Below, piece after piece: positions 1-9,941 of a stretch of DNA of 64,000 nt (the stretch's first letter is position 1; each line of letters opens with the position of its first letter). The notes under the pieces are model-generated. The model ran no database searches. It saw nothing but the letters and a program-made list of their open reading frames with translations, and was not told the origin of the DNA. A program made the translations under genes and the position numbers. Origin of the DNA: Alphaproteobacteria bacterium UBA4588 (GTDB lineage Bacteria; Pseudomonadota; Alphaproteobacteria; Rhodobacterales; Rhodobacteraceae); contig CAJJAW010000002.1 of NCBI GenBank assembly GCA_905182195.1, positions 62,001-126,000 of the forward strand. The letters are read 5' to 3'.

Positions 1-1
1 C

Positions 2-2023
2 ACCTCTGCCAAAGCTGACTTTGCGGCTGGCATGGATCTCACAGTAATTTCTAAAATTAGGGAGAAAACCCCCGCAAATCCAGCGCAGGGCTGTTTCGAC
101 ATGGTCATGCAAATTCATCAAATTTTGCGTAAAATCGAACTTGCAGGCATGGATTTCAAAACCAAAAAAGGTGGCAAACCCTTTGTTGCAGTACTTCCCG
201 GCACAGCGCTGGGGATTGGCCTGGAAATCCCATTGGCATGCCATCACATCATTGCCACAGACAATCCAAAAGCCAAAATTGGCCTACCAGAAATCAAGGT
301 TGGGATCTTCCCAGGTGCGGGCGGGACTACGCGCTTGGTGCGTAAAATGGGCGCCTTGGCCGCTAGCCCATTTCTGCTGGAAGGTAAATTGAGCACGCCA
401 GCCAAGGCTTTGGCTGCTGGCATTATCGATGCCGTCAGCAACGAAGCTTTACAAAATGCCAAAGCATGGATCATGGATTCTCAGGATGCAGATTTAGTCA
501 AGCCCTGGGATGCACCTGGCTATAAAATGCCGGGTGGCGCCCCCTATCATCCAGTTGGGTTCATAACTTTTATTGGAGCATCTGCTATGGTTAATGGTCA
601 AACAAGAGGCGTTTATCCAGCAGCCAAAGCCTTGCTAAGTGCAGTATACGAGGGAGCGTTGGTATCCTTTGACACAGCTTTGAAAATCGAAGCCCGGCAC
701 TTCACTTCAGTATTGTTGGACCCTTCCTCAGCCAACATGATCCGCAGCTTATTTATCAATAAGGGCGCGTTGGAAAAGGGCGCCGTGCGGCCTGTCGATG
801 TGAAGGACCAATCAGTACTTAAAGTTGGCATTATCGGAGCTGGCATGATGGGTGCAGGTATCGCCTTAGTCTCCGCTCAGGCGGACATTGATGTGGTATT
901 GATAGATCAAAACCAAGAGGCTGCTAACAAAGGCAAAGCCTATGTAGAAGCCCATTGTGACAAAGGAATTACACGCAAAAAGAGCACATCAGAGCGAAAG
1001 AAGGTATTGCTCGCTCGGATCAATGCCACCACCGATTATAAAGCCTTGGTCGATTGCGACCTGATCATTGAAGCCGTGTTTGAAGACCCGGCTGTCAAAG
1101 CTGAGGTTACCCAGAATGTGGAGGTCGTGATCGGTAAAGATTGTATTTTTGCAACCAACACCTCCACCCTTCCAATTTCAGATTTAGCCAAGGCCAGCAC
1201 AAGGCCGGAGCAATTTATCGGAATTCACTTTTTCAGCCCAGTCGATAAAATGCGTCTGGTAGAGATCATCAAATACAAAGACACCGGAGATCGGGCGGTG
1301 GCCAAGGCTTTGGATTATGTTCGCCAAATCCGCAAAACGCCCATCGTTGTCAACGATGCAAGGTTTTTTTATGCGAATCGCTGCGTCATCCCCTACATCA
1401 ACGAAGGCATACGCATGGTGAAAGAAGGCGTTGAACCCGCCTTGATTGAAAATGCCGCCAAATTGATGGGTATGCCACTGGGCCCACTTCAGCTGAACGA
1501 TGAAACCTCGATTGATTTGGGCGTAAAAATCGCCAAGGCCACCAAAGCGGCCATGGGGGCGGATTACGACAATGACCAAGCTGATGAGGTTTTGTTTTGG
1601 CTGTTTGATCAAGGCCGATTGGGACGTAAATCCGCGGCAGGTTTTTATGAATACGATGTGCGCGGCAAGCGAGTGGGCATTTGGCAAGGCCTGCGGGATC
1701 AATACACCAAAGAGGGCGCAGATCCCGAGCTGATCGAAGTGCAGCACAGACTTATGTTTGCTCAAACTCTAGAGGCGGTGCGCGCCTTGCAAGAGGGTGT
1801 TCTGATGGATGTACGCGAGGGCGATGTGGGGGCTATTTTAGGTTGGGGCTTTGCGCCTTGGTCTGGTGGACCATTGTCTTGGTTTGATATGCTGGGCACG
1901 GAATATGCGGTTGCCCGCTGTGATGAATTGGAATTCGCCTATGGCCCACGGTTCGCAGCACCCGATTTGTTGCGGGAAATGGCCGAAGAAGGCGATGCGT
2001 TTCACGACAGGTTTGCATCCTAA
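2..2023 (+). CDS. fadB: Fatty oxidation complex alpha subunit: enoyl-CoA hydratase / 3-hydroxyacyl-CoA dehydrogenase (5' end outside window)
   Basis: Bifunctional cytoplasmic beta-oxidation enzyme that hydrates enoyl-CoA and then oxidises the 3-hydroxyacyl-CoA with NAD. The frame is open to the left edge (codons before the ATG at 32 read SAKADFAAGMDL, typical of the crotonase fold), so the gene starts upstream and roughly the first 50 residues are missing. The crotonase half keeps both catalytic glutamates (GIGLEIPLACH and GLPEIKVGIFPGAGG). A Rossmann motif (VGIIGAGMMGAG) begins near residue 264 counted from base 32, and the dehydrogenase histidine lies in GIHFFSPVDKM. Order is crotonase then dehydrogenase, as in classical FadB. 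A thiolase gene (fadA) would be expected upstream, outside the window. Family assignment is firm. Confidence 0.95.
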   Translation, partial: TSAKADFAAGMDLTVISKIREKTPANPAQGCFDMVMQIHQILRKIELAGMDFKTKKGGKPFVAVLPGTALGIGLEIPLACHHIIATDNPKAKIGLPEIKVGIFPGAGGTTRLVRKMGALAASPFLLEGKLSTPAKALAAGIIDAVSNEALQNAKAWIMDSQDADLVKPWDAPGYKMPGGAPYHPVGFITFIGASAMVNGQTRGVYPAAKALLSAVYEGALVSFDTALKIEARHFTSVLLDPSSANMIRSLFINKGALEKGAVRPVDVKDQSVLKVGIIGAGMMGAGIALVSAQADIDVVLIDQNQEAANKGKAYVEAHCDKGITRKKSTSERKKVLLARINATTDYKALVDCDLIIEAVFEDPAVKAEVTQNVEVVIGKDCIFATNTSTLPISDLAKASTRPEQFIGIHFFSPVDKMRLVEIIKYKDTGDRAVAKALDYVRQIRKTPIVVNDARFFYANRCVIPYINEGIRMVKEGVEPALIENAAKLMGMPLGPLQLNDETSIDLGVKIAKATKAAMGADYDNDQADEVLFWLFDQGRLGRKSAAGFYEYDVRGKRVGIWQGLRDQYTKEGADPELIEVQHRLMFAQTLEAVRALQEGVLMDVREGDVGAILGWGFAPWSGGPLSWFDMLGTEYAVARCDELEFAYGPRFAAPDLLREMAEEGDAFHDRFAS

Positions 2024-2058
2024 TCACTCATCTGGTGCGCGGCCAAACTTGCGGCGCA

Positions 2059-2958
2059 TCAGATGGCGTTTTTAGAGCGGATGGCGATCACAATTCCAGT
2101 AATTGTGATCAACCCAATACCTACAAAGCCCAATGGCCCCAACCGATCGCCAAACAACACCCAAGCCGCTATACTAGCAAAAATGAGCATCGAATATTCA
2201 AAGATCGACACATAGGTCACTTCGCCAATCAGATAGGCCTTCATAATAAAGCCAATCCCCACGAGTGAGAACACCGCTTGCAACCAAATCCATACCCAAA
2301 CGCCAGCAGATGGCCAAACCCAACCACGGGTGAGATAGTTGCTTGGGTCGCCAGGATTAAAATACAGGTAGACCACCCCCAAGCCTCCAAAGATCAGCAT
2401 TAAAAACATGTAAGACCACAGCAACGAGACTGCGCTTTCTCCCTCACACCATTTTCGGGTGGCTACATTACCAAAGGCATACATCAACCCAGCAGAGACA
2501 GGTATCAGATTGGCCCAGCTCAATCCGCCAACATCCGGCTTCAACACCAAGATTGTGCCAATAAAACCAACGAAAGCGGTCGCAAGCCGGATGAGGCCAA
2601 TGGCGCGGCGCGACCAAATGGCATTAATGAACATCACCAAAACCGGCGCTGTGAACAGCCCTGCAGCCACTGCAGCGATTGGGAAAAAGCCCAAACATCC
2701 GAAATAAACAAACATCGCACCCGTCAAAAACATATTGCGCCCCAGAACCGGCCAAAGCCGCTTAGTCCTCAAATCCCAGCCCGCCAGCAGCCCAAAAATC
2801 ACAATTACAGGCACAGCAATGAAGCTGCGCACAAAGTGAAATTGCCAAAGACTTATTTCCACTGCGATGAATTTCATAAAATTGTCGATGATCCCCAAAA
2901 TGGCCATTCCAGTAACCATGAAAAAAATTGACGCGACTGTATTTGTTTTTTGCTCCAT
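2059..2958 (-). CDS. DMT-superfamily (EamA-type) membrane transporter
   Basis: Protein of 299 residues made almost entirely of hydrophobic helices, about ten, arranged as two EamA-like halves. This is the usual size and layout of drug/metabolite transporters (RhaT/YdcZ/RarD group). The first helix begins near residue 9 and the C-terminus is a short basic tail. It probably exports or imports a small metabolite across the inner membrane; the sequence gives no substrate. It runs convergent to fadB (36 bases apart) and divergent from the acyl-CoA synthetase gene, so it is probably its own transcription unit. Confidence 0.85.
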   Translation of the reverse strand: MEQKTNTVASIFFMVTGMAILGIIDNFMKFIAVEISLWQFHFVRSFIAVPVIVIFGLLAGWDLRTKRLWPVLGRNMFLTGAMFVYFGCLGFFPIAAVAAGLFTAPVLVMFINAIWSRRAIGLIRLATAFVGFIGTILVLKPDVGGLSWANLIPVSAGLMYAFGNVATRKWCEGESAVSLLWSYMFLMLIFGGLGVVYLYFNPGDPSNYLTRGWVWPSAGVWVWIWLQAVFSLVGIGFIMKAYLIGEVTYVSIFEYSMLIFASIAAWVLFGDRLGPLGFVGIGLITITGIVIAIRSKNAI

Positions 2959-3028
2959 TCGTTATGCATGGCCTCTTGAAATCATTCCCGCAAGCGCGAT
3001 AGTAGCTTTTAAAAGAGAGGATTGCGAC

Positions 3029-4654
3029 ATGGGATGGATGGTAGACGAAACAGGCTTGGACAAGTGCACGGCAAATTACGTACCACTGACACCGCTGTCA
3101 CATTTGCAGCGAGCTGCCACTGTATTTGCCGAACAAACCGCTGTGGTTTACGGGTCTCACCGCGCGACTTACCAACAATATCATGCTAGAGTTACTAAAT
3201 TGGCCAGTGGGCTTGCCAGCATCGGCGTTATGCCGGGTGATGTTGTGGCCACACTGCTCCCAAACACCACAGCACAAATCGAAGCCAGTTTTGGCGTACC
3301 AGCCTGCGGTGCGGTAATTAACACCATCAATACTAGGTTGGACGTGGGCACAATTTCTTATATCTTTGACCATGGTGAAGCCAAAGTCGTTATGGTCGAC
3401 ACGCAATTTTTACCATCCGTAGAAGCAGCTCTCACTACAATGGATGGCCCAGCACCACAGATCATCGAAGTTGCAGACCCTGAAGCCGGGTATGCAGCAA
3501 GTGGCCGCCACCCCGAATATGAAGACTTCTTACACCAAGGCGATGCAGGCTACACTTGGGTTATGCCAAGTGATGAATGGGAAAGCCTTGCACTCAATTA
3601 CACATCTGGCACCACGGGCCGGCCCAAAGGTGTAGTTTACCACCATCGCGGCGCCTATTTGATGACTATGGGCACCCCGATCAGTTGGCGAATGACCTTA
3701 AAGCCTGTCTTCATGGCCATTGTGCCACTGTTTCACTGCAATGGCTGGAACCACACCTGGATGATGCCATTATTGGGCGGCACTGTAGTGGGCTGTAGAG
3801 ACATCTCTGCAAAGGTAATCTACGACGGTATCGCTGATGAAGGTGTGTCACATTTTGGCGGCGCGCCCATTGTTCTAAACATGATTGTGAATGCCAAAAC
3901 GCTACACCGCAGGGCCTTTAATCATCCAGTGGAAGTCTTCACTGCTGGCGCTCCACCCGCTCCCGCTACGTTGGCGGGGATTAGTAAATTGGGCTTTAAC
4001 GTAACTCAAGTTTACGGGCTTACAGAGACCTACGGGCATGTAGTCGAATCTCTTTGGGATAAGGCATGGGACAGTTTGCCAGAGGTGGATCAATCCGCCA
4101 TCAAGGCGCGCCAAGGCGTGGCAATGCCAATGATGGACCTTACCACAGTTGTGGACAGCTTAGGCATACAAATTCCAATGGACGGCACCACCCAAGGCGA
4201 AATAATAATGCGTGGAAATTCTGTAATGAAAGGCTATTATAAAAATCCCGAAGCCACAGCGAAATCCTTTGCAGGTGGATTTTTTCACTCCGAAGACATC
4301 GCAGTGCAGCATCCCGGCGGTATGATGCAAATAGCAGATCGGATGAAAGATATTATTATCTCAGGTGGCGAAAACATCTCAAGCATCGAGGTCGAAGGCG
4401 CAATAATGGAGCATCCAGCTGTCAGCCTGTGTGCAGTTGTGGCTAAACCAGATGATAAATGGGGGGAAGTACCATGTGCTTTTGTAGAACTATTAGCAGG
4501 TAAATCTGCAACTGAAGCCGAGGTTATCAGCTTTGTTCGTAGCAAGTTGGCAAACTTCAAAACACCAAAGCGAGTAGTTTTTCAGGACCTACCTAAAACC
4601 TCAACTGGCAAAGTGCAAAAATTTGAACTCCGTGTGATTGCAAAAAAAGCTTAA
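3029..4654 (+). CDS. AMP-forming acyl-CoA synthetase
   Basis: ATP-dependent acyl-CoA ligase of the ANL superfamily, about 541 residues. It activates a carboxylic acid through an acyl-adenylate. The P-loop motif YTSGTTGRPKG, the YGLTE motif, the DRMKDIIISGGEN hinge region and a C-terminal catalytic lysine in KTSTGKVQK are all present. The open frame extends upstream to 2867, but that part overlaps the divergent transporter gene. The ATG at 3029 has a purine-rich ribosome site (AGAGAGG, 3014-3020) and gives the normal N-terminus MGWMVDETGLDKC. The substrate is not fixed by sequence: a medium-chain or branched fatty acid is likely. DmdB-type methylmercaptopropionate ligases are of similar size and cannot be excluded. 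Confidence 0.9.
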   Translation: MGWMVDETGLDKCTANYVPLTPLSHLQRAATVFAEQTAVVYGSHRATYQQYHARVTKLASGLASIGVMPGDVVATLLPNTTAQIEASFGVPACGAVINTINTRLDVGTISYIFDHGEAKVVMVDTQFLPSVEAALTTMDGPAPQIIEVADPEAGYAASGRHPEYEDFLHQGDAGYTWVMPSDEWESLALNYTSGTTGRPKGVVYHHRGAYLMTMGTPISWRMTLKPVFMAIVPLFHCNGWNHTWMMPLLGGTVVGCRDISAKVIYDGIADEGVSHFGGAPIVLNMIVNAKTLHRRAFNHPVEVFTAGAPPAPATLAGISKLGFNVTQVYGLTETYGHVVESLWDKAWDSLPEVDQSAIKARQGVAMPMMDLTTVVDSLGIQIPMDGTTQGEIIMRGNSVMKGYYKNPEATAKSFAGGFFHSEDIAVQHPGGMMQIADRMKDIIISGGENISSIEVEGAIMEHPAVSLCAVVAKPDDKWGEVPCAFVELLAGKSATEAEVISFVRSKLANFKTPKRVVFQDLPKTSTGKVQKFELRVIAKKA

Positions 4655-4749
4655 GCACAAAGATGCTCTAAATAGTCGCAAGGTTAGAATTTATTGCGAA
4701 GCCTGGTGGATCGGCTTATCGTACCTTAAGAGAGGCAGGGTAGGCCCAA

Positions 4750-5763
4750 ATGACAGCACTTAAAGAATATGATCGGCTGGAATGTACTGGCCTTTGGCGC
4801 AGTGGGCCTGCTGACCAGAGGCGTGAGGTGGCCGTCTCGTTCGGGGAAGCCACGCTTGTATTGACAGATATGCAAAATCGCGCGCTGGCACATTGGTCCC
4901 TTGCAGCGATAGATCTACAAAAGTATACGAGCGATACTGCAATATTGCGCCCTGGATCTGACTCTGCTGAAAGCCTTGAAATTTCAGACCGTGTTATGTT
5001 GGAGGCCCTTGCTAAAGTTCATAAAGCTATTGCGCGCAACCGTCCGCACCCCGGCCGACTGCGCTTGATATTAGCATTAGTCATAGTGATAAGTGTTTGC
5101 ATGATTTCAGCAATTTGGGGACCAAAAGCTGTAATCAGTTACGCCAGCACAGTGTTGCCCAAGGTCAAACGGGTGCAACTCGGAGATGCGCTAGCCCAGC
5201 GCATTGGGCAATTGGCGGGGCCCTATTGCTCCAGCCCAGAAGGCACCCACACCGCTCAGCAATTGGCAGACCGCTTAAACACAGACAGAACGTTGCCTCT
5301 GTTGGTCCTACGAGGCCAACGGACACTCCCTATCACACTGCCAGGAGGTAAGATTATTTTGTTTGAAAATATGTTAACCGCGTCAGATGATCCAGCCGTG
5401 ACTGCAGGTTATATTTTATCGGCACTTGCTGCTTTTGATCACAGGGACCCATTGCGAGCATATCTCGAGCAGGCTGGGCCATTCACCGCCCTAAGCCTGG
5501 TTGCATCGAACAATCTGTCAAAGACGCAAGTTGACCAGTTAGCCAAGATAGCTTTGTCACAGCCCCTAACACCGCCGCCGCAAACAGCTCTCCTGAACTT
5601 ATTCTCAACTTCAAAAATAAGTAGTAGCCCTTTTGCCCGTGTCAAAGCTGGTACCGAGGTCCAAGGCCTAATTGCACAAGATCCATTTCTCACAGGATCT
5701 CCCTATCCAATTTTGGCTGATGGGGCTTGGTTGGGCCTTCAAGCGATTTGTTCGAATATGTAA
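4750..5763 (+). CDS. One-TM protein with an M48-like C-terminal part lacking the zinc motif
   Basis: Protein of 337 residues that I cannot name. The N-terminal ~100 residues are soluble. A single membrane helix spans about residues 101-121, and the rest would sit on the far side of the membrane. From about residue 196 the sequence LPGGKIILFENMLTASDDPA resembles the strand-helix that precedes the active site of M48 zinc peptidases (LPGG..., DD.E). Where those carry HExxH, this protein reads YILSALAAFDHRDP, so no metal site is visible. Inference: a catalytically dead M48 relative, or a remote fold match by chance. It starts 95 bases after the acyl-CoA synthetase gene and is convergent with the upp operon. 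The ribosome site before 4750 is AGAGAGGCAGGG. Confidence 0.6.
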   Translation: MTALKEYDRLECTGLWRSGPADQRREVAVSFGEATLVLTDMQNRALAHWSLAAIDLQKYTSDTAILRPGSDSAESLEISDRVMLEALAKVHKAIARNRPHPGRLRLILALVIVISVCMISAIWGPKAVISYASTVLPKVKRVQLGDALAQRIGQLAGPYCSSPEGTHTAQQLADRLNTDRTLPLLVLRGQRTLPITLPGGKIILFENMLTASDDPAVTAGYILSALAAFDHRDPLRAYLEQAGPFTALSLVASNNLSKTQVDQLAKIALSQPLTPPPQTALLNLFSTSKISSSPFARVKAGTEVQGLIAQDPFLTGSPYPILADGAWLGLQAICSNM

Positions 5764-5879
5764 ATCATCCCCACTAAAAGCCTAATTAGCTTTAATTAAG
5801 TAAGCAGCTTAACGGTCTATTGCTCCCTTTTCTACTTTGAGACAATCAGCGCAGAATTAATATCAATATTCCCAATACA

Positions 5880-6506
5880 TTATTTCGTCCCAAACATCCG
5901 GTCACCCGCATCTCCAAGACCTGGCAAGATATAACCAATGTCACTCAGTTTTTCGTCTACAGCCGCTGTTACTATATCCACGTCTGGATGCGTCTCTTGC
6001 ATTCTTATAATTCCCTCAGGTGACGCAAGCAGGCAAAGAAACTTGATGTTTTGGGCTCCCGCTCCCTTCAGCAAATCAATCGCTGCTACACTTGAATTAC
6101 CGGTGGCCAGCATCGGGTCTACCGCTATCACAACACGATGTGCCAGATCGTCCGGGACTTTGAAATAATATTGTACTGGCTTCAACGTTTTTTCATCGCG
6201 GTACAGGCCCACAAACCCTACACGAGCCGAGGGGATTAACTCCAGAATACCGTCTAAAAGCCCGTTTCCAGCCCGTAAAATTGAAACCAAAGCAAGCTTT
6301 TTACCAGCTAAAACTGGAGCCTGCATTGTAGTCATTGGTGTCTCAATCGTCCGGTTTTCCAATGGCAAATTACGCGTCACCTCATATGCAATTAGATGGC
6401 TGATCTCACGCAGCAATTGCCGAAATTGGTTTGTAGGCGTGGATTTGTTACGCATTAGCGTCAGCTTATGTTGCACGAGCGGGTGATCAACAACAGTTAG
6501 GGTCAT
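5880..6506 (-). CDS. upp: Uracil phosphoribosyltransferase
   Basis: Converts uracil and PRPP to UMP. At 208 residues it is full length for the family. The PRPP-binding loop is clear ([15 protein letters not shown]), as is the C-terminal uracil-binding segment [13 protein letters not shown]. Its ATG overlaps the stop of add by four bases (ATGA), so it is the last gene of the overlapping cdd-deoA-deoB-add-upp unit. The context fits its job: uracil or uridine-derived base produced upstream in the pathway is trapped as nucleotide here. Confidence 0.97.
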   Translation of the reverse strand: MTLTVVDHPLVQHKLTLMRNKSTPTNQFRQLLREISHLIAYEVTRNLPLENRTIETPMTTMQAPVLAGKKLALVSILRAGNGLLDGILELIPSARVGFVGLYRDEKTLKPVQYYFKVPDDLAHRVVIAVDPMLATGNSSVAAIDLLKGAGAQNIKFLCLLASPEGIIRMQETHPDVDIVTAAVDEKLSDIGYILPGLGDAGDRMFGTK

Positions 6507-7474
6507 ACGGTTTCCAATCGTTTAGCTATTAGGTCTTTGGTGGCTGCATCACAGAACGCTGCCTCCAATGCGGCTTGGTTCAACTGCTTAAAATCATTAA
6601 CGCCCCAGCCAAAAACGCGTTCCAATTGTTCAAATTCACTAGTCATTGTGGTGTTGAAGAATGGAGGATCATCTGTACTCACAGTTACCTTAACCCCAGC
6701 GTCTCGAAGTTTGGCAATTGGATGTTCAGCCAAACTTGGATAAACACCAAGCGCCACATTTGAGCCAGGGTTTACTTCAAGAACAACACCAGTCTCTACC
6801 AAATAGTCCACCAATTTTGGATCGTTAATAGCGTGCACCCCGTGGCCAACACGCTCAACTTTAAGGTCCTGAAGCGTGTCCCAAATCGACTGCGCCCCCC
6901 CCCATTCGCCCGCGTGACTGGTCAATCGTAGCCCCGCGTCCCTAGCCATATCAAACGCATAAGAAAAATCGCCGGCAGTACCTGCATCTTCCGCACCAGC
7001 CATTCCAAAACCAACCAACCAATCGCCAGCAGTTTTGACAGCGCAACGAGCTGTTTCTCTTGCCTTATCGGGGCCAAAGTGGCGAATGCAGGTAACTATA
7101 CCCTTCAGGGTCACCCCATCTACATGTGCCTCTTGCATCGCGGCCAAATACTCCGACCACGCGCCCAAGTCACGGCCGCCACAAAAATCAGGAGACACAA
7201 AGGTTTCAGCATAAACCACATTATGTTCAGCAAGGTTTTCTAAAACAGATTGAGTAAGACGCTTAAAATCTTCTGGGCTTTTCAGGGCCAGTGTAGCCGC
7301 TTCATAGACTGCAAGAAATTCGGTGAACCCATTATATTTATAGGCTCCATTATCATCAAATATGCCACAGATATCGATCGATTTTTCAGCTGCCAATCCC
7401 CGCACAAAAGCTGGATCAGCAGCACCCTCAAGATGCAAATGCAATTCAACCTTCGGAAATAATTTCCAGCTCAT
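6503..7474 (-). CDS. add: Adenosine deaminase
   Basis: Zinc-dependent hydrolase of 323 residues that deaminates adenosine and deoxyadenosine to inosine. The first metal motif is HLHLEG near the N-terminus. Later ligands and catalytic residues are in [15 protein letters not shown] and VSTDDPPFF. Length and motifs are normal for the bacterial family. It overlaps deoB by four bases on one side and upp by four on the other, which indicates translational coupling in the nucleoside-salvage operon. A close relative, adenine deaminase (Adea type), shares these motifs. The operon context favours the nucleoside enzyme. Confidence 0.9.
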   Translation of the reverse strand: MSWKLFPKVELHLHLEGAADPAFVRGLAAEKSIDICGIFDDNGAYKYNGFTEFLAVYEAATLALKSPEDFKRLTQSVLENLAEHNVVYAETFVSPDFCGGRDLGAWSEYLAAMQEAHVDGVTLKGIVTCIRHFGPDKARETARCAVKTAGDWLVGFGMAGAEDAGTAGDFSYAFDMARDAGLRLTSHAGEWGGAQSIWDTLQDLKVERVGHGVHAINDPKLVDYLVETGVVLEVNPGSNVALGVYPSLAEHPIAKLRDAGVKVTVSTDDPPFFNTTMTSEFEQLERVFGWGVNDFKQLNQAALEAAFCDAATKDLIAKRLETV

Positions 7475-8643
7475 AAAAAACTCCTGCCCTCACCGAACGC
7501 GGGTACAGCCAAATGCGAAGCCACAGTGGCAGCCACATCCTGGAACTGAATGGTTTGGCCTGCCATACCCCCTTTACGCAAGTTATGCCAATGGACAAGA
7601 ACTGGTACCTGCTCGCGGGTATGATCCGTCCCTCGCCATGTCGGATCATTACCATGATCTGCAGTGAAAATCATCAGATCATCGGGACGAGCCTGCGCTA
7701 TAATAGGCCCAATCGCAGCGTCAAACCATTCCAGAGCCCGCGCATATCCCTCAGGATCACGCGGATGACCGTACAGTGAGTCAAATTCAACAAAATTTGC
7801 AAAAGTCAGGCTACCATCTGGAGCATTTTGGATCTCATCTGCCAGATGCTGCATTAGCTCTGCATCGCTACCTTTGCGACACCGCGTAATTCCCTGCATT
7901 GAGAAGATGTCACCAATTTTACCAATGCCATGCACATGCCCTCCTGCTTTCTGCACCCAATCGCACAGGGTCAGGGAGGGTGGGTCAATCGCAAAATCCC
8001 TACGGTTTAAGGTCCGCTGAAACCCTGCCTCTAGAGAGCCGACGAATGGCCTTGCTATAACACGTCCTATTTTCATTTCATGTAAAATCGGCGCAAGCTT
8101 TTGGCATAGATCATACAGCCTTTGAAGTCCAAAGCGCTCTTCATGCGCGGCAATCTGAAACACACTATCCACCGAGGTATAGCAGATCGGCAAGCCAGAG
8201 TTCATATGTTGCGCACCAAAGGCTTCAATCACCGGCAGACCAGAAGCATGGCAGTTTGCCAAACTTCCACCTGCAAACTTTGCGACAGCCGATATGATAT
8301 TGGGTGGGAAGGCTGGTGTTCTATTTGGAAAGTAATGCCAATCCCAAGGCACCGGCACACCGGCAAGCTCCCAATGGCCTGACGGTGTATCTTTGCCGTT
8401 AGAAATTTCCTGCGCCACAGCCCAACACCCCTCGGTAGGGGCAGGCCAGGGCGATTCGAAACCACTGGAATGTGTCAGTGCCGCCCCCAAGCCGAGGGCA
8501 GCTAAATTGGGCATATACAAAGATCCTTGCCGAGCGGCAATAATATGGCCAAGTGTATTTGCCCCCCTATCCCCAAAAGTCTCGGCATCTGGAGCACCAC
8601 CACAGCCCAAGGAATCAAGAACAATTAAAAACGCCCGGCTCAT
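7471..8643 (-). CDS. deoB: Phosphopentomutase
   Basis: Interconverts (deoxy)ribose 1-phosphate and 5-phosphate, linking nucleoside phosphorolysis to central carbon metabolism. At 390 residues it is the usual size. The N-terminal metal-binding segment FLIVLDSLGCGGAPDA is followed by DRGANTLGHI, and the C-terminal metal site reads FTADHGNDPTW, as in the alkaline phosphatase superfamily. It overlaps deoA upstream and add downstream by four bases each. Confidence 0.96.
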   Translation of the reverse strand: MSRAFLIVLDSLGCGGAPDAETFGDRGANTLGHIIAARQGSLYMPNLAALGLGAALTHSSGFESPWPAPTEGCWAVAQEISNGKDTPSGHWELAGVPVPWDWHYFPNRTPAFPPNIISAVAKFAGGSLANCHASGLPVIEAFGAQHMNSGLPICYTSVDSVFQIAAHEERFGLQRLYDLCQKLAPILHEMKIGRVIARPFVGSLEAGFQRTLNRRDFAIDPPSLTLCDWVQKAGGHVHGIGKIGDIFSMQGITRCRKGSDAELMQHLADEIQNAPDGSLTFANFVEFDSLYGHPRDPEGYARALEWFDAAIGPIIAQARPDDLMIFTADHGNDPTWRGTDHTREQVPVLVHWHNLRKGGMAGQTIQFQDVAATVASHLAVPAFGEGRSFL

Positions 8644-9941
8644 CTGATAATCCGTTCCAAAATTAACGGCTTTGGCGCAGGTTCGGTGCCGCCTAGGGAA
8701 ATCGCAGCCTGTACCGAGAGCATGGCACTATCAGCATGTTCTGTATCGTGACAATGCACTAAGACCATTGGCTGACCACGGCGCAGCTTCGCACCTAATG
8801 GAGTAATTTCGGATAGGCCAACAGAGTGATCAATTTGGTCATCCTCACGTTGGCGACCACCACCAAGAGCCACCACAATCCGACCCAAAGCGGTACCATC
8901 CATCGCATGCACATAACCATCAGATGGCGCCAAAATTTCATAAGCAGGCGCAATGTTTAGATAGTCTTCCCAACGCTCGGTAAAGTTTTTAGGCCCCCCT
9001 TGCGCAGCAACCATCATTCCAAACTTATTTTTCGCTGTTCCGTCAGAGAGGCATTTCATCAGCCCATCACGCGCACCTTTTTCTGTATAAAACACGTGGC
9101 CCTGAACCAACAGCTGTGCTCCCAATTCAATGGCTACCTCTACCATGGGGCCCTGACCACTATCGAAGGCCCGCATAACATCAGCAATCTCCAGAGCATT
9201 ACCTATACTGGGCAAAAGTGGCTGGCTCATATCGGTGATGATAGCACTAGTTGAGCATCCAGCCCCATTGGCCGTAGACACCAAAGCTTGCGCCAGAGCC
9301 TGCGCAGCGTCTCGATCTTGGATCACAGCACCCGAACCAGTTTTCACATCTAGTACTAACGCCTCAAGTCCAGTGGCTAGTTTCTTGGCAAGAATAGAAG
9401 ATATTATCAAATCAGTTGAGCGCACGGTCCCTGTAACGTCTCTCACCGCGTAAAGCCGCTGATCTGCGGGCGCTATATCAAGCGTGGGAGCTACAATAGC
9501 ACAGCCTACCTTTGTAACGACTTCACGAAACTGCGCTTCAGACAACTGGGTGCAGACGCCAGGAATAGCCTCTAATTTGTCGAGGGTTCCCCCAGTATGC
9601 CCCAAACCACGACCAGAAACCATCGGCACGAAGGCCCCAACGGCAGCCAACATTGGCGCCAGTAACAGCGAAACCGCATCCCCGACACCACCAGTCGAAT
9701 GTTTATCAATAACTTTACCAGGAAGGTTCCAGCTTAGAACCTTGCCACTATCTCGCATGCCCAATGTCAGCGCAACACGCCCAGGATCATCAAGCCCACC
9801 CAGGCATACAGCCATCGCAAAGGCCCCCGCTTGCGCATCGCTTATCCGATCACCACCCAAATCCTTGGCAAAAGCCGTGATCGCTTCTGGACTAACTGAT
9901 CTGCCTTCCCGCAAGCAAAGAAGCAGGTCGCGAGCCAGCAT
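8640..9941 (-). CDS. deoA: Thymidine phosphorylase
   Basis: Phosphorolyses thymidine and deoxyuridine to base plus deoxyribose 1-phosphate, the substrate of the DeoB encoded next. Protein of 433 residues. The family signature is visible as VDKHSTGGVGD...SGRGLGHTGGTLDKLE, and the phosphate/ribose residues in LDVKTGSGA follow. Its ATG overlaps the cdd stop by one base (TAATG). Full length with no sign of damage. Confidence 0.96.
   Translation of the reverse strand: MLARDLLLCLREGRSVSPEAITAFAKDLGGDRISDAQAGAFAMAVCLGGLDDPGRVALTLGMRDSGKVLSWNLPGKVIDKHSTGGVGDAVSLLLAPMLAAVGAFVPMVSGRGLGHTGGTLDKLEAIPGVCTQLSEAQFREVVTKVGCAIVAPTLDIAPADQRLYAVRDVTGTVRSTDLIISSILAKKLATGLEALVLDVKTGSGAVIQDRDAAQALAQALVSTANGAGCSTSAIITDMSQPLLPSIGNALEIADVMRAFDSGQGPMVEVAIELGAQLLVQGHVFYTEKGARDGLMKCLSDGTAKNKFGMMVAAQGGPKNFTERWEDYLNIAPAYEILAPSDGYVHAMDGTALGRIVVALGGGRQREDDQIDHSVGLSEITPLGAKLRRGQPMVLVHCHDTEHADSAMLSVQAAISLGGTEPAPKPLILERIIR

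Noticed and set aside
1184-1765. Long open frame of 193 codons on the minus strand.
   Set aside because: Lies wholly antisense to fadB, which has clear motifs.
3029-4654. Calling the acyl-CoA synthetase DmdB.
   Set aside because: Length fits but I see no diagnostic residues and no dmdC/dmdD neighbours.
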